Positions 16,838 through 24,255 of a stretch of 64,000 nt of DNA are shown piece by piece (within the stretch, counting starts at the first letter, position 1; every line of letters begins with the position of its first letter). The notes under the pieces are model-generated. The model had not been told where the DNA came from and did not search any database. It saw only the letters and a list, made by a program, of their open reading frames with translations. The position numbers and the translations under genes were made by a program. The DNA is from Bacteroidota bacterium (GTDB lineage: Bacteria; Bacteroidota; Bacteroidia; B-17B0; Aurantibacillaceae), in assembly GCA_013298715.1 (NCBI GenBank), contig JAAFIQ010000017.1, positions 1 to 64,000 on the forward strand. The letters run 5' to 3'.

Positions 16838-17000
16838 ACTTACTACCTTACTACTTTTTTATTTTTTATGCTCTGTATCTCAATGGAAGTAAGTTTAGTA
16901 ACTTGTAGTAACTTGTTTTTTTTTATCTTACTACTACTTACTACACTTACTTCTAGGGGCTTGTATAGCTTTTTTTTTCTAAAATAGTAAGGTAGTAAGT
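16838..17000. other. Iteron-rich interrupted palindrome, candidate replication origin of the element
   Basis: Outer arms ACTTACTACCTTACTA (16838-16853) and TAGTAAGGTAGTAAGT (16985-17000) are a perfect 16-bp inverted repeat. Nested inside are GAAGTAAGT with repeated TAGTAACTTG (about 16886-16916) and TTACTACTACTTACTACACT followed by TACTTC (about 16928-16952). The two repeat sets face each other across a T-rich centre. It lies directly 3' of the primase-helicase gene and its terminator. In SaPIs the origin has the same position and form: short repeats in two sets around an AT-rich core. The structure is seen; the function is inferred. Confidence 0.6.
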
Positions 17001-17052
17001 GAATTTTGAATTTCAATATCACCAAAAGTGAATAAATAGCAACTTAAACTAA

Positions 17053-17075
17053 TAAAAAAACCTACTTAACGTAGG
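17053..17075 (-). terminator. Intrinsic terminator of the primase-helicase gene
   Basis: On the minus strand CCTAC-GTTAA-GTAGG is followed by seven T. It starts 2 bp after the stop codon at 17077 and separates the replication genes from the downstream cargo. Confidence 0.75.
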
Positions 17076-17076
17076 C

Positions 17077-19173
17077 TTAATTTTGATTATCGTTATTATT
17101 GAACCAATATTCAGGCTTATATTTTAAATAGTATCCTTTAATTGGAATATTATCTTTTTTCTCTTGAGTTCTTGAAAAACCTAAAACATTTAAGGCCTTT
17201 CCAATATTAACAACATTATTTAATTTTTCTGATGGATATTTTTGAGCTAAAATTATTTTAATCTCTGTTGCAGTTTTAAAATAATTACCCATTTCATCTT
17301 TTTGACTTGGTAAAAAAATGTTTTGTATTAACTCTTGTTCAATTGTTACTATTCTATGACTTTCATTCACTCTTTCGTTTTCCTGTATCTCTGCTGGGGT
17401 TAACTCAAATTTAAACCCATTTTTAAATAAAAAATACGCCTGTTTCCAAACATTATCAATGTCTATTTCTGTTTTATAATTGAAGTTTAGTTTCTCTGTT
17501 AATTCAAAACATAACCAACGTACCGAACCTGTATCATCACTTAGAAACTCTGTATTATTTGTACTTCCAATAATATTTGCGCGCCTGATTAAATTAACTT
17601 CTCTCGCTCCATAAGGTAAACGTCCTTTAAAAACATCTTTACTCATTATGGATTTTAAGGCATTTATTTCTGACCTGTTTAATGTGGCTAATTCATCCAT
17701 ATTAATAAAAAAATTAGTACACATTGCAATTAAACTATCCTTATCGGTATTAATATTTTCAGCAATATAATTTTTTAAAAGTGGAGGCGTTAGCCACCTT
17801 AAAAACGTTGTTTTACCGCTATTTTGTTGGTTGTGAACTAATATAAACGCTTGTTTATTTACAACATTATTTAAACTACAAGCAATACAACGTACAAGCA
17901 TTTTTTTGAATTGAACTTCAAATCTTGGTTTATCTTTTACAGGTATATATTGACAAAGATTTAAGATGTAATCGGGTTCGCTTTCCTTATAGGTTGGTAA
18001 ATTCTCAAAGTAATCTACGAAAGGGTTAAACTCTTTTACAAAATCACTCCCTAAACAAGATTTTAGTTTATTGAGTGAAAATTCAACGAAATTTTTTTGA
18101 AGCTCTCTGTAAATATTGTTCTCATTTAATTGCTTAAATTCTGCATTCGGTTCATTTTTGGCTCTTATTTCAATTTTGTTAGCCACAATATTATTTCTTA
18201 TATCGTAACGCTCTGAAATAAAATTTTCTACTTTTTCAAAGGTTGATTGATTTTTGCTTATAGTTGGATTTATGGTTTCGGATTTAACTACCTTAACTTC
18301 GCTCGGTTTAATTTCCGGGCGTTCGCCTCTAATTATTAAATCTGCTAAATCTTCGCTTTCTTTGGCTGTATCAAAAGCAACTGTTTTGTAATTAATTCCG
18401 TAATCAGTTAACTTTTTTAAGGTACTGTTTTCTTTGCCGGCTTTGTCGTTATCACCAACATAATAAACCTCACGTTGCAACAATACTTGTACTTTATCAA
18501 CTGTTAAACCATTACTGCCACTTGTTGCCAACCAATTAAATTGTGGATAAAAAAAACTGCTAATAATAGCTGTTTTTTCAGATTCACATAAACAAGATAT
18601 TTTATTTTCTTGAATTAAATGTTCGCCATACAAACACGTTTTATATTTTTGATTTGTTGGTGCTTTTAGATAAAAAGGAAAGGTGTTTCTATTTCGCTTA
18701 CAGTCATTTCCGTTACCAATAATGTCAAAACGAAGCATTTTAATATTTAAGGCTTTTCCAGTTATATCTTGAAACACAAATGCGGTATTTCCTCTCTCGT
18801 CTGCACCTACATTCCATCGCTTTAAATGTTCCTCTGTTATCTTTAGTTTTTCTGAACAAAATTTATGAAAGTTAGAATCATTATTTTTCAATACATCGAG
18901 CTGTTTTTCATTTGGATAAATGGTTTGTTTTTCGGGTAAATTATTACCTTTTAAACCTAAATTATCATTAACAAGTTTGTATATCTCTCGTTTAATTTCA
19001 TTAGGTTGTTTGTGTGGTACGTTTTTGTAATCACAACTATTCACGTGATCGCAAACACCATAATCTCTGGGCAGATGACTATAATACCTAAAACAATTCG
19101 TTTGTTTACATTTTGGACAATTGCCTTTTTTCTGTGGATGCTGTTCTAACTCGAACATAAATTTCTTTTTCAT
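17077..19173 (-). CDS. Primase-helicase: zinc ribbon, TOPRIM-like and VapE-type ATPase
   Basis: A 698-residue replication protein. The N-terminus has a zinc-ribbon-like cluster (CPKC at 19-22, further Cys at about 27, 41 and 47). A DUF6371/TOPRIM-like region follows with CESEKTAI (about 196-203) and YYVGDNDKAGKE (about 238-249). The C-terminal half is a virulence-associated-protein-E-type ATPase with Walker A HNQQNSGKTTFLRW (about 443-456) and Walker B FFINMDELATL (about 487-497). It ends in a winged-helix-like segment. Such fusions start autonomous replication of phages and satellites; here the candidate origin lies immediately downstream. Confidence 0.8.
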   Translation of the reverse strand: MKKKFMFELEQHPQKKGNCPKCKQTNCFRYYSHLPRDYGVCDHVNSCDYKNVPHKQPNEIKREIYKLVNDNLGLKGNNLPEKQTIYPNEKQLDVLKNNDSNFHKFCSEKLKITEEHLKRWNVGADERGNTAFVFQDITGKALNIKMLRFDIIGNGNDCKRNRNTFPFYLKAPTNQKYKTCLYGEHLIQENKISCLCESEKTAIISSFFYPQFNWLATSGSNGLTVDKVQVLLQREVYYVGDNDKAGKENSTLKKLTDYGINYKTVAFDTAKESEDLADLIIRGERPEIKPSEVKVVKSETINPTISKNQSTFEKVENFISERYDIRNNIVANKIEIRAKNEPNAEFKQLNENNIYRELQKNFVEFSLNKLKSCLGSDFVKEFNPFVDYFENLPTYKESEPDYILNLCQYIPVKDKPRFEVQFKKMLVRCIACSLNNVVNKQAFILVHNQQNSGKTTFLRWLTPPLLKNYIAENINTDKDSLIAMCTNFFINMDELATLNRSEINALKSIMSKDVFKGRLPYGAREVNLIRRANIIGSTNNTEFLSDDTGSVRWLCFELTEKLNFNYKTEIDIDNVWKQAYFLFKNGFKFELTPAEIQENERVNESHRIVTIEQELIQNIFLPSQKDEMGNYFKTATEIKIILAQKYPSEKLNNVVNIGKALNVLGFSRTQEKKDNIPIKGYYLKYKPEYWFNNNDNQN

Positions 19174-19356
19174 TTTTGTTGTTAATTTTTAAATTTTGCT
19201 TCATTATTTTCGAGTTTAGTTTTTTATATGCGTTAAGTTTTTAATGTTTTACTCAATTTAGAGTTCTAATTCTTTGCATAAATTATTTGTTTTTATAAGT
19301 TTCTAATTTGGATTTAGATTAAATTCTACTTTAATTTTTTTAGGTGCTTTTTCAAT
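19174..19356. other. Spacer between the second recombinase and the primase
   Basis: AT-rich 183 bp with no frame of note; it presumably holds the primase promoter. No clear -7 box was recognised. Confidence 0.3.
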
Positions 19357-20718
19357 TTATGAACAGTTTATAAAACTATGGACATAAAGAATACTTCTTA
19401 GAGTTGTGGTCTCTCGTTCCATTCTATTCAAATCATTAGCCCAACATTGGTAAAATGTGTAGTAATTTTGGGTTAAGTCATTAATCATAATGTAGTAATA
19501 CAAATGGTTTTTAATCTGTTTTTCCTGTTCAAACATTTGCATAAGTTCGTTATACGTTGGCTTTTCTCCATCACTTTTATTTAAAATTTTTGAATATGAA
19601 AAATCTTGCATTTCTCGCTGTACTTTCCTTGTACTAACATCTGCATAATGGTTTTGAGTAGTTTTTATGCTTGAGTGTCTAAGCATTTTACTAACCGTTT
19701 CTATTGATATATTTTCGGTATTGTTTAACACAACCATAGCAAAAGTTTTGCGCCCGCAATGTGTTTTCATTAATTCACGTTTTATGTTGCAGAATTTTCC
19801 TACCTGCTTTAAAATGGAATTATAGTAAGCGTTAGATACGACTGGTATTGCTGAATCATAACTTACTAATTTTATTGGTATCGTATTAAGATTAACAAGT
19901 TTGTATTTATCTACAATTTTTTTGGCTTCATCTGTATAAGGAATAACGCATTCTGCTTGATTTTTTCCTCTGCTTATTTTAATCCATTCTTTGCCATTTT
20001 CAATATAAATTTTATCTGATTTAAAATTTACCAAATCAATGTAAGACAAGCCTGTAAAGCATTGGAATAAGAAACAATCACGTACAATGTCATAAATTTT
20101 ATTATCGCCAAAATCAAAATCTTTTACCTTTTTAATTTCTTCAGGTGTTAGCGCATTTGCGCTCTTAACATTTTTGCGTTTTGGTTTTATTAATCTTACT
20201 AGATTTGAACCGTGATAAAGCTCTCTTGAAATAGCATAATCAATAACTTTAGCTAAATGGTCTATATGCCTTACTGCGTGGTTGTGTTGAACCTTTTTAA
20301 TGTTACGCAAATGATAATAATACCTATCAACAAATTCGTGTTTAATCCTGCTTATGTAGGTTTCTTGAAGTTGATTTGCTTGTAAAAAATCTTTAAAATT
20401 TTGAAAGATAAATTTATACTTTGAGAATGTACGTTCACTTATTTCACTAGGAACTTTCGTTTCAAAATAAGGCATAAACTCTTCATAAATTGAGAGAATA
20501 CTAATAATATCTTTATCAATCTTTCTCTCTTTAGTAAGTTGTTTGCAGAGGAATGTGTTTTTATCTTCGTTTTGTTGCAACATTCCAATTAATTTTTGAT
20601 TAATTTGATTAAGCTCTGCTACTTTATTCGCTATAATCTGAATAGAGTTGCAAACTGCTTTGAGGTCTGTATTTATATCGTTTATACTTGCTGTAAAAAT
20701 TTTGTCTATTGTTTCCAT
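19357..20718 (-). CDS. Tyrosine recombinase with a coiled-coil N-terminal extension
   Basis: A 453-residue site-specific recombinase. The first 80 or so residues form an unusual coiled-coil extension (VCNSIQIIANKVAELNQINQ). A SAM-like core-binding domain follows (about 95-190) and then the catalytic domain. HCGRKTFAMV (about 319-328) and LRHSSIKTTQNHY (about 344-356) give HxxR, the second His and the nucleophilic Tyr. The first catalytic Arg is replaced (CFTGLSYIDL, Ser near 221), a change I know from many Bacteroidota integrases. It is the second recombinase in the element. The palindrome at 20750-20769 lies just upstream of its start. It may act on internal sites, or be the remnant of a nested element. 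Confidence 0.85.
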   Translation of the reverse strand: METIDKIFTASINDINTDLKAVCNSIQIIANKVAELNQINQKLIGMLQQNEDKNTFLCKQLTKERKIDKDIISILSIYEEFMPYFETKVPSEISERTFSKYKFIFQNFKDFLQANQLQETYISRIKHEFVDRYYYHLRNIKKVQHNHAVRHIDHLAKVIDYAISRELYHGSNLVRLIKPKRKNVKSANALTPEEIKKVKDFDFGDNKIYDIVRDCFLFQCFTGLSYIDLVNFKSDKIYIENGKEWIKISRGKNQAECVIPYTDEAKKIVDKYKLVNLNTIPIKLVSYDSAIPVVSNAYYNSILKQVGKFCNIKRELMKTHCGRKTFAMVVLNNTENISIETVSKMLRHSSIKTTQNHYADVSTRKVQREMQDFSYSKILNKSDGEKPTYNELMQMFEQEKQIKNHLYYYIMINDLTQNYYTFYQCWANDLNRMERETTTLRSILYVHSFINCS

Positions 20719-20749
20719 TTTTTGTTTTTAAATGGCGCTTGCAAGTTTG

Positions 20750-20769
20750 TTGCAACAATATTGTTGCAA
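20750..20769. repeat. Palindromic site 1, TTGCAACAA-TA-TTGTTGCAA
   Basis: A perfect 20-bp palindrome 31 bp upstream of the second recombinase start. Two close relatives lie at 22492-22513 and 22654-22673. It could be an operator or a recombinase core site. Confidence 0.85.
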
Positions 20770-20797
20770 TTGCATTAAGTTGTAAAAACTTATTTTG

Positions 20798-20915
20798 TAT
20801 ATTTGCAGCGCTGGGTTAATAGTTTTTTTTAATTTGGTTTCTAATTAAATCTTTTGCTTTGACTGGTATTCATTGCAAACCCTTTCAAAAAGCCCTCAAA
20901 ATTTGAGGGCTTTTT
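20798..20915 (+). ncRNA. Candidate short RNA of the element (promoter box to hairpin)
   Basis: TATATTTG at 20798-20805 matches the Bacteroidota -7 box. About 105 bp downstream a strong hairpin follows: AAAAAGCCCTCAAA (20887-20900) with TTTGAGGGCTTTTT (20902-20915), then a T-rich run. A transcript here would be antisense to the 3' end of the 91-residue gene. No good -33 box was found at the proper spacing, and the hairpin may simply be a bidirectional terminator. Confidence 0.3.
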
Positions 20916-21116
20916 GTTTTGTTCAATTCTGAACTTAAACTGTTTTACCCTTAATTCTGTTCCGCTTACTAATATTTCATTTGTTATTAAAATGGCTCTC
21001 TTAAAGTCATTTAATGTAAGGCAAACCTCTTGTGTTAAAACTTCATTTAGCTTTTTGTAAAAGCCTTGCTTAGATAGGTATTGCGTTCTGTTTTTGTTTC
21101 TTAGTGTATAAATCAT
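20841..21116 (-). CDS. Hypothetical small protein of the element
   Basis: A 91-residue basic protein (MIYTLRNKNRTQYLSKQGFY, then LTQEVCLTLNDFKRAILITN). I recognise no family. A strong symmetric hairpin (20887-20915) lies within its last third (encoding FEGFLKGF), so the true end of the message may precede the stop. It lies downstream of the excisionase-like gene on the same strand and is probably part of the early leftward operon. Confidence 0.5.
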   Translation of the reverse strand: MIYTLRNKNRTQYLSKQGFYKKLNEVLTQEVCLTLNDFKRAILITNEILVSGTELRVKQFKFRIEQNKKPSNFEGFLKGFAMNTSQSKRFN

Positions 21117-21206
21117 ACGTTGTTATTTTTAAATTATTTATTGCTGTTTGAAGGAAGGTTTAGGGTTGTTTTGCTTGGTTGTTGTAGTTTATTTGTTACC
21201 TGCATA

Positions 21207-21458
21207 CTAGATTTTGTTTTTTCTTTGGTTAATAAATTTGTTTAATTCAGTTTCGGCAATTTTTTTGCACCTGCGCCCTTTTGCTAATAGGTTGCCTTTA
21301 CGTATGTGGTCATTTACGCCACCTGCGCCTATGCCAAGCATTTGCGCTACTTGTTTTACCGTGTAGTAGGTTTCGTTTTGTTTGCCTCCTACAATTGTTT
21401 TTAGCTCCTTTACTTCTGCTTCAAGGTTTGCTAGCCGTTGTTGCTCTGTCTCGTTCAT
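21207..21458 (-). CDS. Excisionase-like helix-turn-helix protein
   Basis: An 83-residue protein with a short N-terminal coiled coil (LANLEAEVKELKTIV) and a MerR/HTH_17-type domain (YYTVKQVAQMLGIGAGGVND, then HIRKGNLLAKGRR). Small proteins of this kind direct excision or regulate early genes in integrative elements. It follows the 70-residue XRE gene by 12 bp on the same strand, so both are likely co-transcribed leftward from the divergent control region. Confidence 0.75.
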   Translation of the reverse strand: MNETEQQRLANLEAEVKELKTIVGGKQNETYYTVKQVAQMLGIGAGGVNDHIRKGNLLAKGRRCKKIAETELNKFINQRKNKI

Positions 21459-21470
21459 AACAGTTTTTTA

Positions 21471-21683
21471 TTAATTAATAAAATCTTTAATATCGACTTT
21501 GAAATAATTGCAAATAGATTTTACTTCGTCAATAGTTGGTTTAATCTTGTCTTTGCAGATCATTCCAAATCTTTTTTGATTTATCCCAATTTCCTTATAA
21601 AAAGACTTACTTGTTTTAAAGGTGAATCCACCACATTTATCAACTATGTTCAAAAAAATGGATTTTGATTGTGTTTGTGCCAT
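21471..21683 (-). CDS. Small XRE/Cro-like regulator
   Basis: A 70-residue protein with a Cro/C1-type helix-turn-helix: SKSFYKEIGINQKRFGMICK, then KPTIDEVKSICNYFKVDIKD. It is divergent from the 206-residue repressor-like gene with 116 bp between them. The layout resembles a lysogeny-type switch in which the two regulators compete at shared operators. The regulator class is clear; the switch role is inferred. Confidence 0.7.
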   Translation of the reverse strand: MAQTQSKSIFLNIVDKCGGFTFKTSKSFYKEIGINQKRFGMICKDKIKPTIDEVKSICNYFKVDIKDFIN

Positions 21684-21715
21684 ATTATTTTTTTATATTT
21701 GTTACTATTCTTTTA

Positions 21716-21755
21716 AAATATATACAATTAGACACAAATATATACAATTGTATAT
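21716..21755. promoter_or_regulatory. Candidate operators of the divergent regulator pair
   Basis: ATATACAATTGTATAT (21740-21755) is a perfect 16-bp palindrome. The 14-mer AAATATATACAATT occurs at 21716-21729 and again at 21737-21750, and a looser match (ACACAAATTATATAC) follows at about 21761-21775. Repeats 21 bp apart between divergent HTH genes fit repressor binding on one face of the helix. Confidence 0.55.
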
Positions 21756-21799
21756 AAAAAACACAAATTATATACGTAAAAAAAATTATATAGCTGAAT

Positions 21800-22420
21800 A
21801 TGAGAGCATTAAATTTAAGCGATGGGAAAAAAGTTATAGAAAAAATAAATGAAATTAACAGAAAGAATAATTTCAATATTAAGGATATTGCGAAAAAATT
21901 AGAAATTAAAGAAAGTAAGCTTAGGGAGGAAATGCTAAAAATTGAAAAAAATTTGCTCTCTGAACAAGAAGTTGATATTTGGCTAAGAAGAATTGCGTTT
22001 ATAACAAAAACTGACTTAAAGGAATTTATTGAAACCAAAGATGATGAGGGCCATAATGTTGTTTATTTGATTGAAGATAAAGTCAAGTCTTTACTAAAAG
22101 AGAATGATATGAAATTTTCAGAATTATGCGAAAAGATTGGATTTACCTACGCAGGACTTCATAGAACTTTTACAAATAATTCTTTAACTGTTGAAACATT
22201 GAATAAAATTTCCAAAACTTTAAATGTCAATATCAGTTACTTTTTTGAAAATGATATTATTGAACGCTTAACAGAGGAAATAGCAAAACACCCACAAAAT
22301 CCCGATTTAAAGAGCTTTTTAATGGGTTTTAGTAGAGATGTAAGTAAAGGTTTACCAGTTGAAAAAGCGGCGCTTAAAAACATTAACCCCGAGGCTTATA
22401 ATCATCAATTAAGAGGGTAG
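21800..22420 (+). CDS. Repressor-like protein with two helix-turn-helix regions
   Basis: A 206-residue protein. The first helical unit is about 10-45 (IKDIAKKLEIKESKLREEML) and the second, clearer XRE domain about 95-150 (VKSLLKENDMKFSELCEKIG, then YAGLHRTFTNNSLTVETLNK). The C-terminus (LKSFLMGFSRDVSKGLPVEK) lacks an obvious peptidase or LexA-like domain, so induction would not be by self-cleavage. It may instead be relieved by a protein partner, as in some satellites. It is the only long plus-strand gene of the element. Confidence 0.7.
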   Translation: MRALNLSDGKKVIEKINEINRKNNFNIKDIAKKLEIKESKLREEMLKIEKNLLSEQEVDIWLRRIAFITKTDLKEFIETKDDEGHNVVYLIEDKVKSLLKENDMKFSELCEKIGFTYAGLHRTFTNNSLTVETLNKISKTLNVNISYFFENDIIERLTEEIAKHPQNPDLKSFLMGFSRDVSKGLPVEKAALKNINPEAYNHQLRG

Positions 22421-22491
22421 GTCTGAAGAAATTTAACCTTAATTATTACAAAATAAACCTTAATTTATACTTAACCTCCACATCAACAAAA

Positions 22492-22513
22492 ATTGCAACA
22501 ATGTTGTTGCAAT
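22492..22513. repeat. Palindromic site 2, 10-bp arms around TG
   Basis: ATTGCAACAA, TG, TTGTTGCAAT: a perfect 22-bp inverted repeat of the same family as 20750-20769. It lies downstream of the repressor gene. Confidence 0.85.
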
Positions 22514-22653
22514 ATATTTAATTTCACTTAAACTTTACACTAAAAAACACTAAATAAATATGCTTTTTAGTGCTTTTTTTGCAATTTACAACCGCTAATA
22601 AAACAAGTGCAACAAACCACCAAAACCCTTTATTAGCAATGGTTTTAGCTATG

Positions 22654-22673
22654 TTGCAACAAGGTTGTTGCAT
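22654..22673. repeat. Palindromic site 3, TTGCAACAA-GG-TTGTTGCAT
   Basis: Eight-bp perfect arms (TGCAACAA and TTGTTGCA) around GG, near the 3' end of the integrase gene. It has the same motif and spacing as sites 1 and 2. Confidence 0.8.
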
Positions 22674-22749
22674 AACCAAAAAAATCGCCTTTTTTACGTT
22701 GCAATTAACTGCAAAAATTCACAAAAATACTGTTGCAACAAGCCCAATG

Positions 22750-23958
22750 TTAAGTTAAAAAACTAGCGTTGTTTACAATATCGTTAAAAACAGTATTAAT
22801 ATTTAATTTAGCATACACATCCGTTTGTTTACTGGTAGTATGCCCTAAAATTGATTGTACAAGTTCCCTTCTTACGCCTTTATTTAGCATTAAGGTAGCA
22901 AATGTGTGCCTAGAGCTGTGCATTGTAATTTTAGCGATTATGTTTAAGTACTGTGCTATTTCTTTTAAATTTCTATTACACGTTTGGTTGCAAGGTGTTT
23001 TTAAATTAGGTATTTCGCTTTGCAAATCAAAATTTATTAGGTTATAAGCCTTGCCATTACTGGGTAAAGGTATTTGCGATAATTTATTGCTTTTCCTAGC
23101 CACAATTTCAATATAAGTCGCTTGAGTATTGTTGACTGTGGTTTGAACAATGTTTTTTAAACAAAATTTTTCAATATCGCTATGTCTTAATCCTGTATAA
23201 CAACCAAATAAAAACGACTTTAAGGTTAAATAGTGTTTATGCGTTTTTTTTAATGTGTTGTAGTAATTTTCTAACTGACTTAATTGTTCTTGGCCAAGCC
23301 TACTTTTGTTCTCTATCCGAGCAACTTTAATTTTAAAAGTTGCAAACGGATTTGCCGATACTAGTCCTTTAGCTAAGGCTATGTTATAAAATTTACGAAT
23401 AAATTTTAAACTGTTTGTGTAGCCCCCATTACCATTTTTAAGGGTTTGTAGCATAAACTCACTATAATTAGCTAAAAACGTTTCGTTTATATCATTAATT
23501 AAAAGCCCTTGTCGATACCTATTCAATTTATTCAATTGGTCTTTATTCTTTTTAATAGTGCCAGGCGCAAACTCACTTTTTTTAACCTGTAGTTCAATTT
23601 CATTCAAAACAAACTCGTAAAACGTTAGTTTATCTGTTTTTTTAGGTTTATCGTAAAACTGTTCTTTAAATTCTTTTGTTGTGATATCCTGTTTGTTAGA
23701 TACGGCTTTAAGAATTATTTCGTTAGCCTTGTTGTAGTAGTTATCAATAATAGAATTCTTATAGATATAGTCAGATACTTTCCTACTTACTTTATTGGTT
23801 TTAACGTCAAACATAGTAGGCAAGCAACTAATTTTAGTGCTTAAACTAACTTTTTTACCTTGAATATGTATTTGTATATAAAATACACATTCACCATTTG
23901 TTTTGGGTTGGTCTTGCCTGTAAATAATACGAGGCTGATTGTAATTATACTGCTTCAT
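22750..23958 (-). CDS. Tyrosine integrase of the tRNA-Cys element
   Basis: A 402-residue Bacteroidota-type integrase: arm-binding N-terminus (about 1-100), SAM-like core-binding domain (about 110-205) and a catalytic domain with all expected residues. These are the Arg in CYTGLRHSDI (about 254), HSSRHTFATLML (HxxR, about 345-348) and LGHTTSKQTDVY (His about 371, Tyr about 380). Its start lies 130 bp from the attR repeat in tRNA-Cys, the normal place for the enzyme that inserts the element there. The protein looks intact. Confidence 0.93.
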   Translation of the reverse strand: MKQYNYNQPRIIYRQDQPKTNGECVFYIQIHIQGKKVSLSTKISCLPTMFDVKTNKVSRKVSDYIYKNSIIDNYYNKANEIILKAVSNKQDITTKEFKEQFYDKPKKTDKLTFYEFVLNEIELQVKKSEFAPGTIKKNKDQLNKLNRYRQGLLINDINETFLANYSEFMLQTLKNGNGGYTNSLKFIRKFYNIALAKGLVSANPFATFKIKVARIENKSRLGQEQLSQLENYYNTLKKTHKHYLTLKSFLFGCYTGLRHSDIEKFCLKNIVQTTVNNTQATYIEIVARKSNKLSQIPLPSNGKAYNLINFDLQSEIPNLKTPCNQTCNRNLKEIAQYLNIIAKITMHSSRHTFATLMLNKGVRRELVQSILGHTTSKQTDVYAKLNINTVFNDIVNNASFLT

Positions 23959-24087
23959 AAAAGTGAAATTTTAGTGAAGCAAGCAACAAATTTTACACTA
24001 ATTTTAACATTTTGTAAAATAAGGCTACCTTCAAAAAGCCTTATTTTACTGATGTTACGAACCAAGCATAAGTTACAATTAAGTAAC

Positions 24088-24107
24088 TTGGAGGTCCCGA
24101 GCGGATT
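24088..24107. repeat. attR: 20-bp repeat within the tRNA-Cys 3' end
   Basis: TTGGAGGTCCCGAGCGGATT, identical to 15067-15086. On the minus strand it covers the T-arm edge, acceptor strand, discriminator and CCA. Integration therefore leaves the tRNA gene intact. Confidence 0.93.
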
Positions 24108-24162
24108 CGAACCGCTGTAGGAGCTTTTGCAGAGCTCAGCCTAGCCACTCGGCCACAGGACC
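24089..24162 (-). tRNA. tRNA-Cys (GCA), element attachment site
   Basis: On the minus strand GGTCCTG pairs with CGGGACC, the anticodon stem GAGCT/AGCTC encloses CTGCAAA (anticodon GCA), and the T arm carries GGTTCGAATCC. The discriminator is T and CCA is encoded (24089-24091 on the plus strand reads TGG). Its 3' end is the right attachment site of the 9-kb element. Confidence 0.96.
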
Positions 24163-24255
24163 ATTTGTTTTTAAGAATTCAAAACAACAAAACTGTTAAT
24201 TAATCATCCTAAAAGAGTTGGTAAATTTACGTTTTTTTTTGAATTGTAAATGATT

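Larger units (their letters stand above)
22421..22749. other. Non-coding stretch of the element holding palindromic sites
   Basis: About 330 bp between the repressor and integrase 3' ends. It holds two TTGCAACAA-type palindromes, several lone half-sites (for example TGTTGCAACA near 22731) and a weak hairpin CACTAAA with TTTTAGTG near 22546-22571 that may end the repressor message. I see no credible gene. Confidence 0.6.
15067..24107. mobile_element. 9.0-kb tRNA-Cys integrative element with satellite-like architecture
   Basis: It is bounded by a perfect 20-bp repeat of the tRNA-Cys 3' end. In order from the tRNA side it holds an integrase, palindromic sites, a C1-like repressor (plus strand) divergent from a small XRE gene and an excisionase-like gene, a small orphan, a second recombinase, a primase-helicase, an iteron palindrome, a CxC-motif cargo gene, a polyvalent-protein fragment and a coupled RelE-like pair. 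No relaxase, coupling protein, capsid or terminase gene is present. Known satellites (SaPI/PICI) share the order integrase, divergent regulators, excisionase, primase/Rep, origin, cargo. The satellite label is inference; the boundaries and gene content are seen. Confidence 0.85.

Noticed and set aside
16843-17025. 60-residue minus-strand frame downstream of the primase
   Set aside because: It lies entirely on the iteron palindrome, its composition follows the repeats, and no family or start context supports it.
22570-22758. 62-residue plus-strand frame between repressor and integrase
   Set aside because: It runs over palindromic sites and the integrase 3' end, is low in complexity, and looks like a chance frame.
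15067-24107. Complete prophage
   Set aside because: No capsid, portal, terminase, tail or lysis gene can be recognised, and 9 kb is too short for a tailed phage.
15067-24107. Integrative conjugative element
   Set aside because: No relaxase, coupling protein or type IV secretion gene is present, so self-transfer by conjugation is unlikely.
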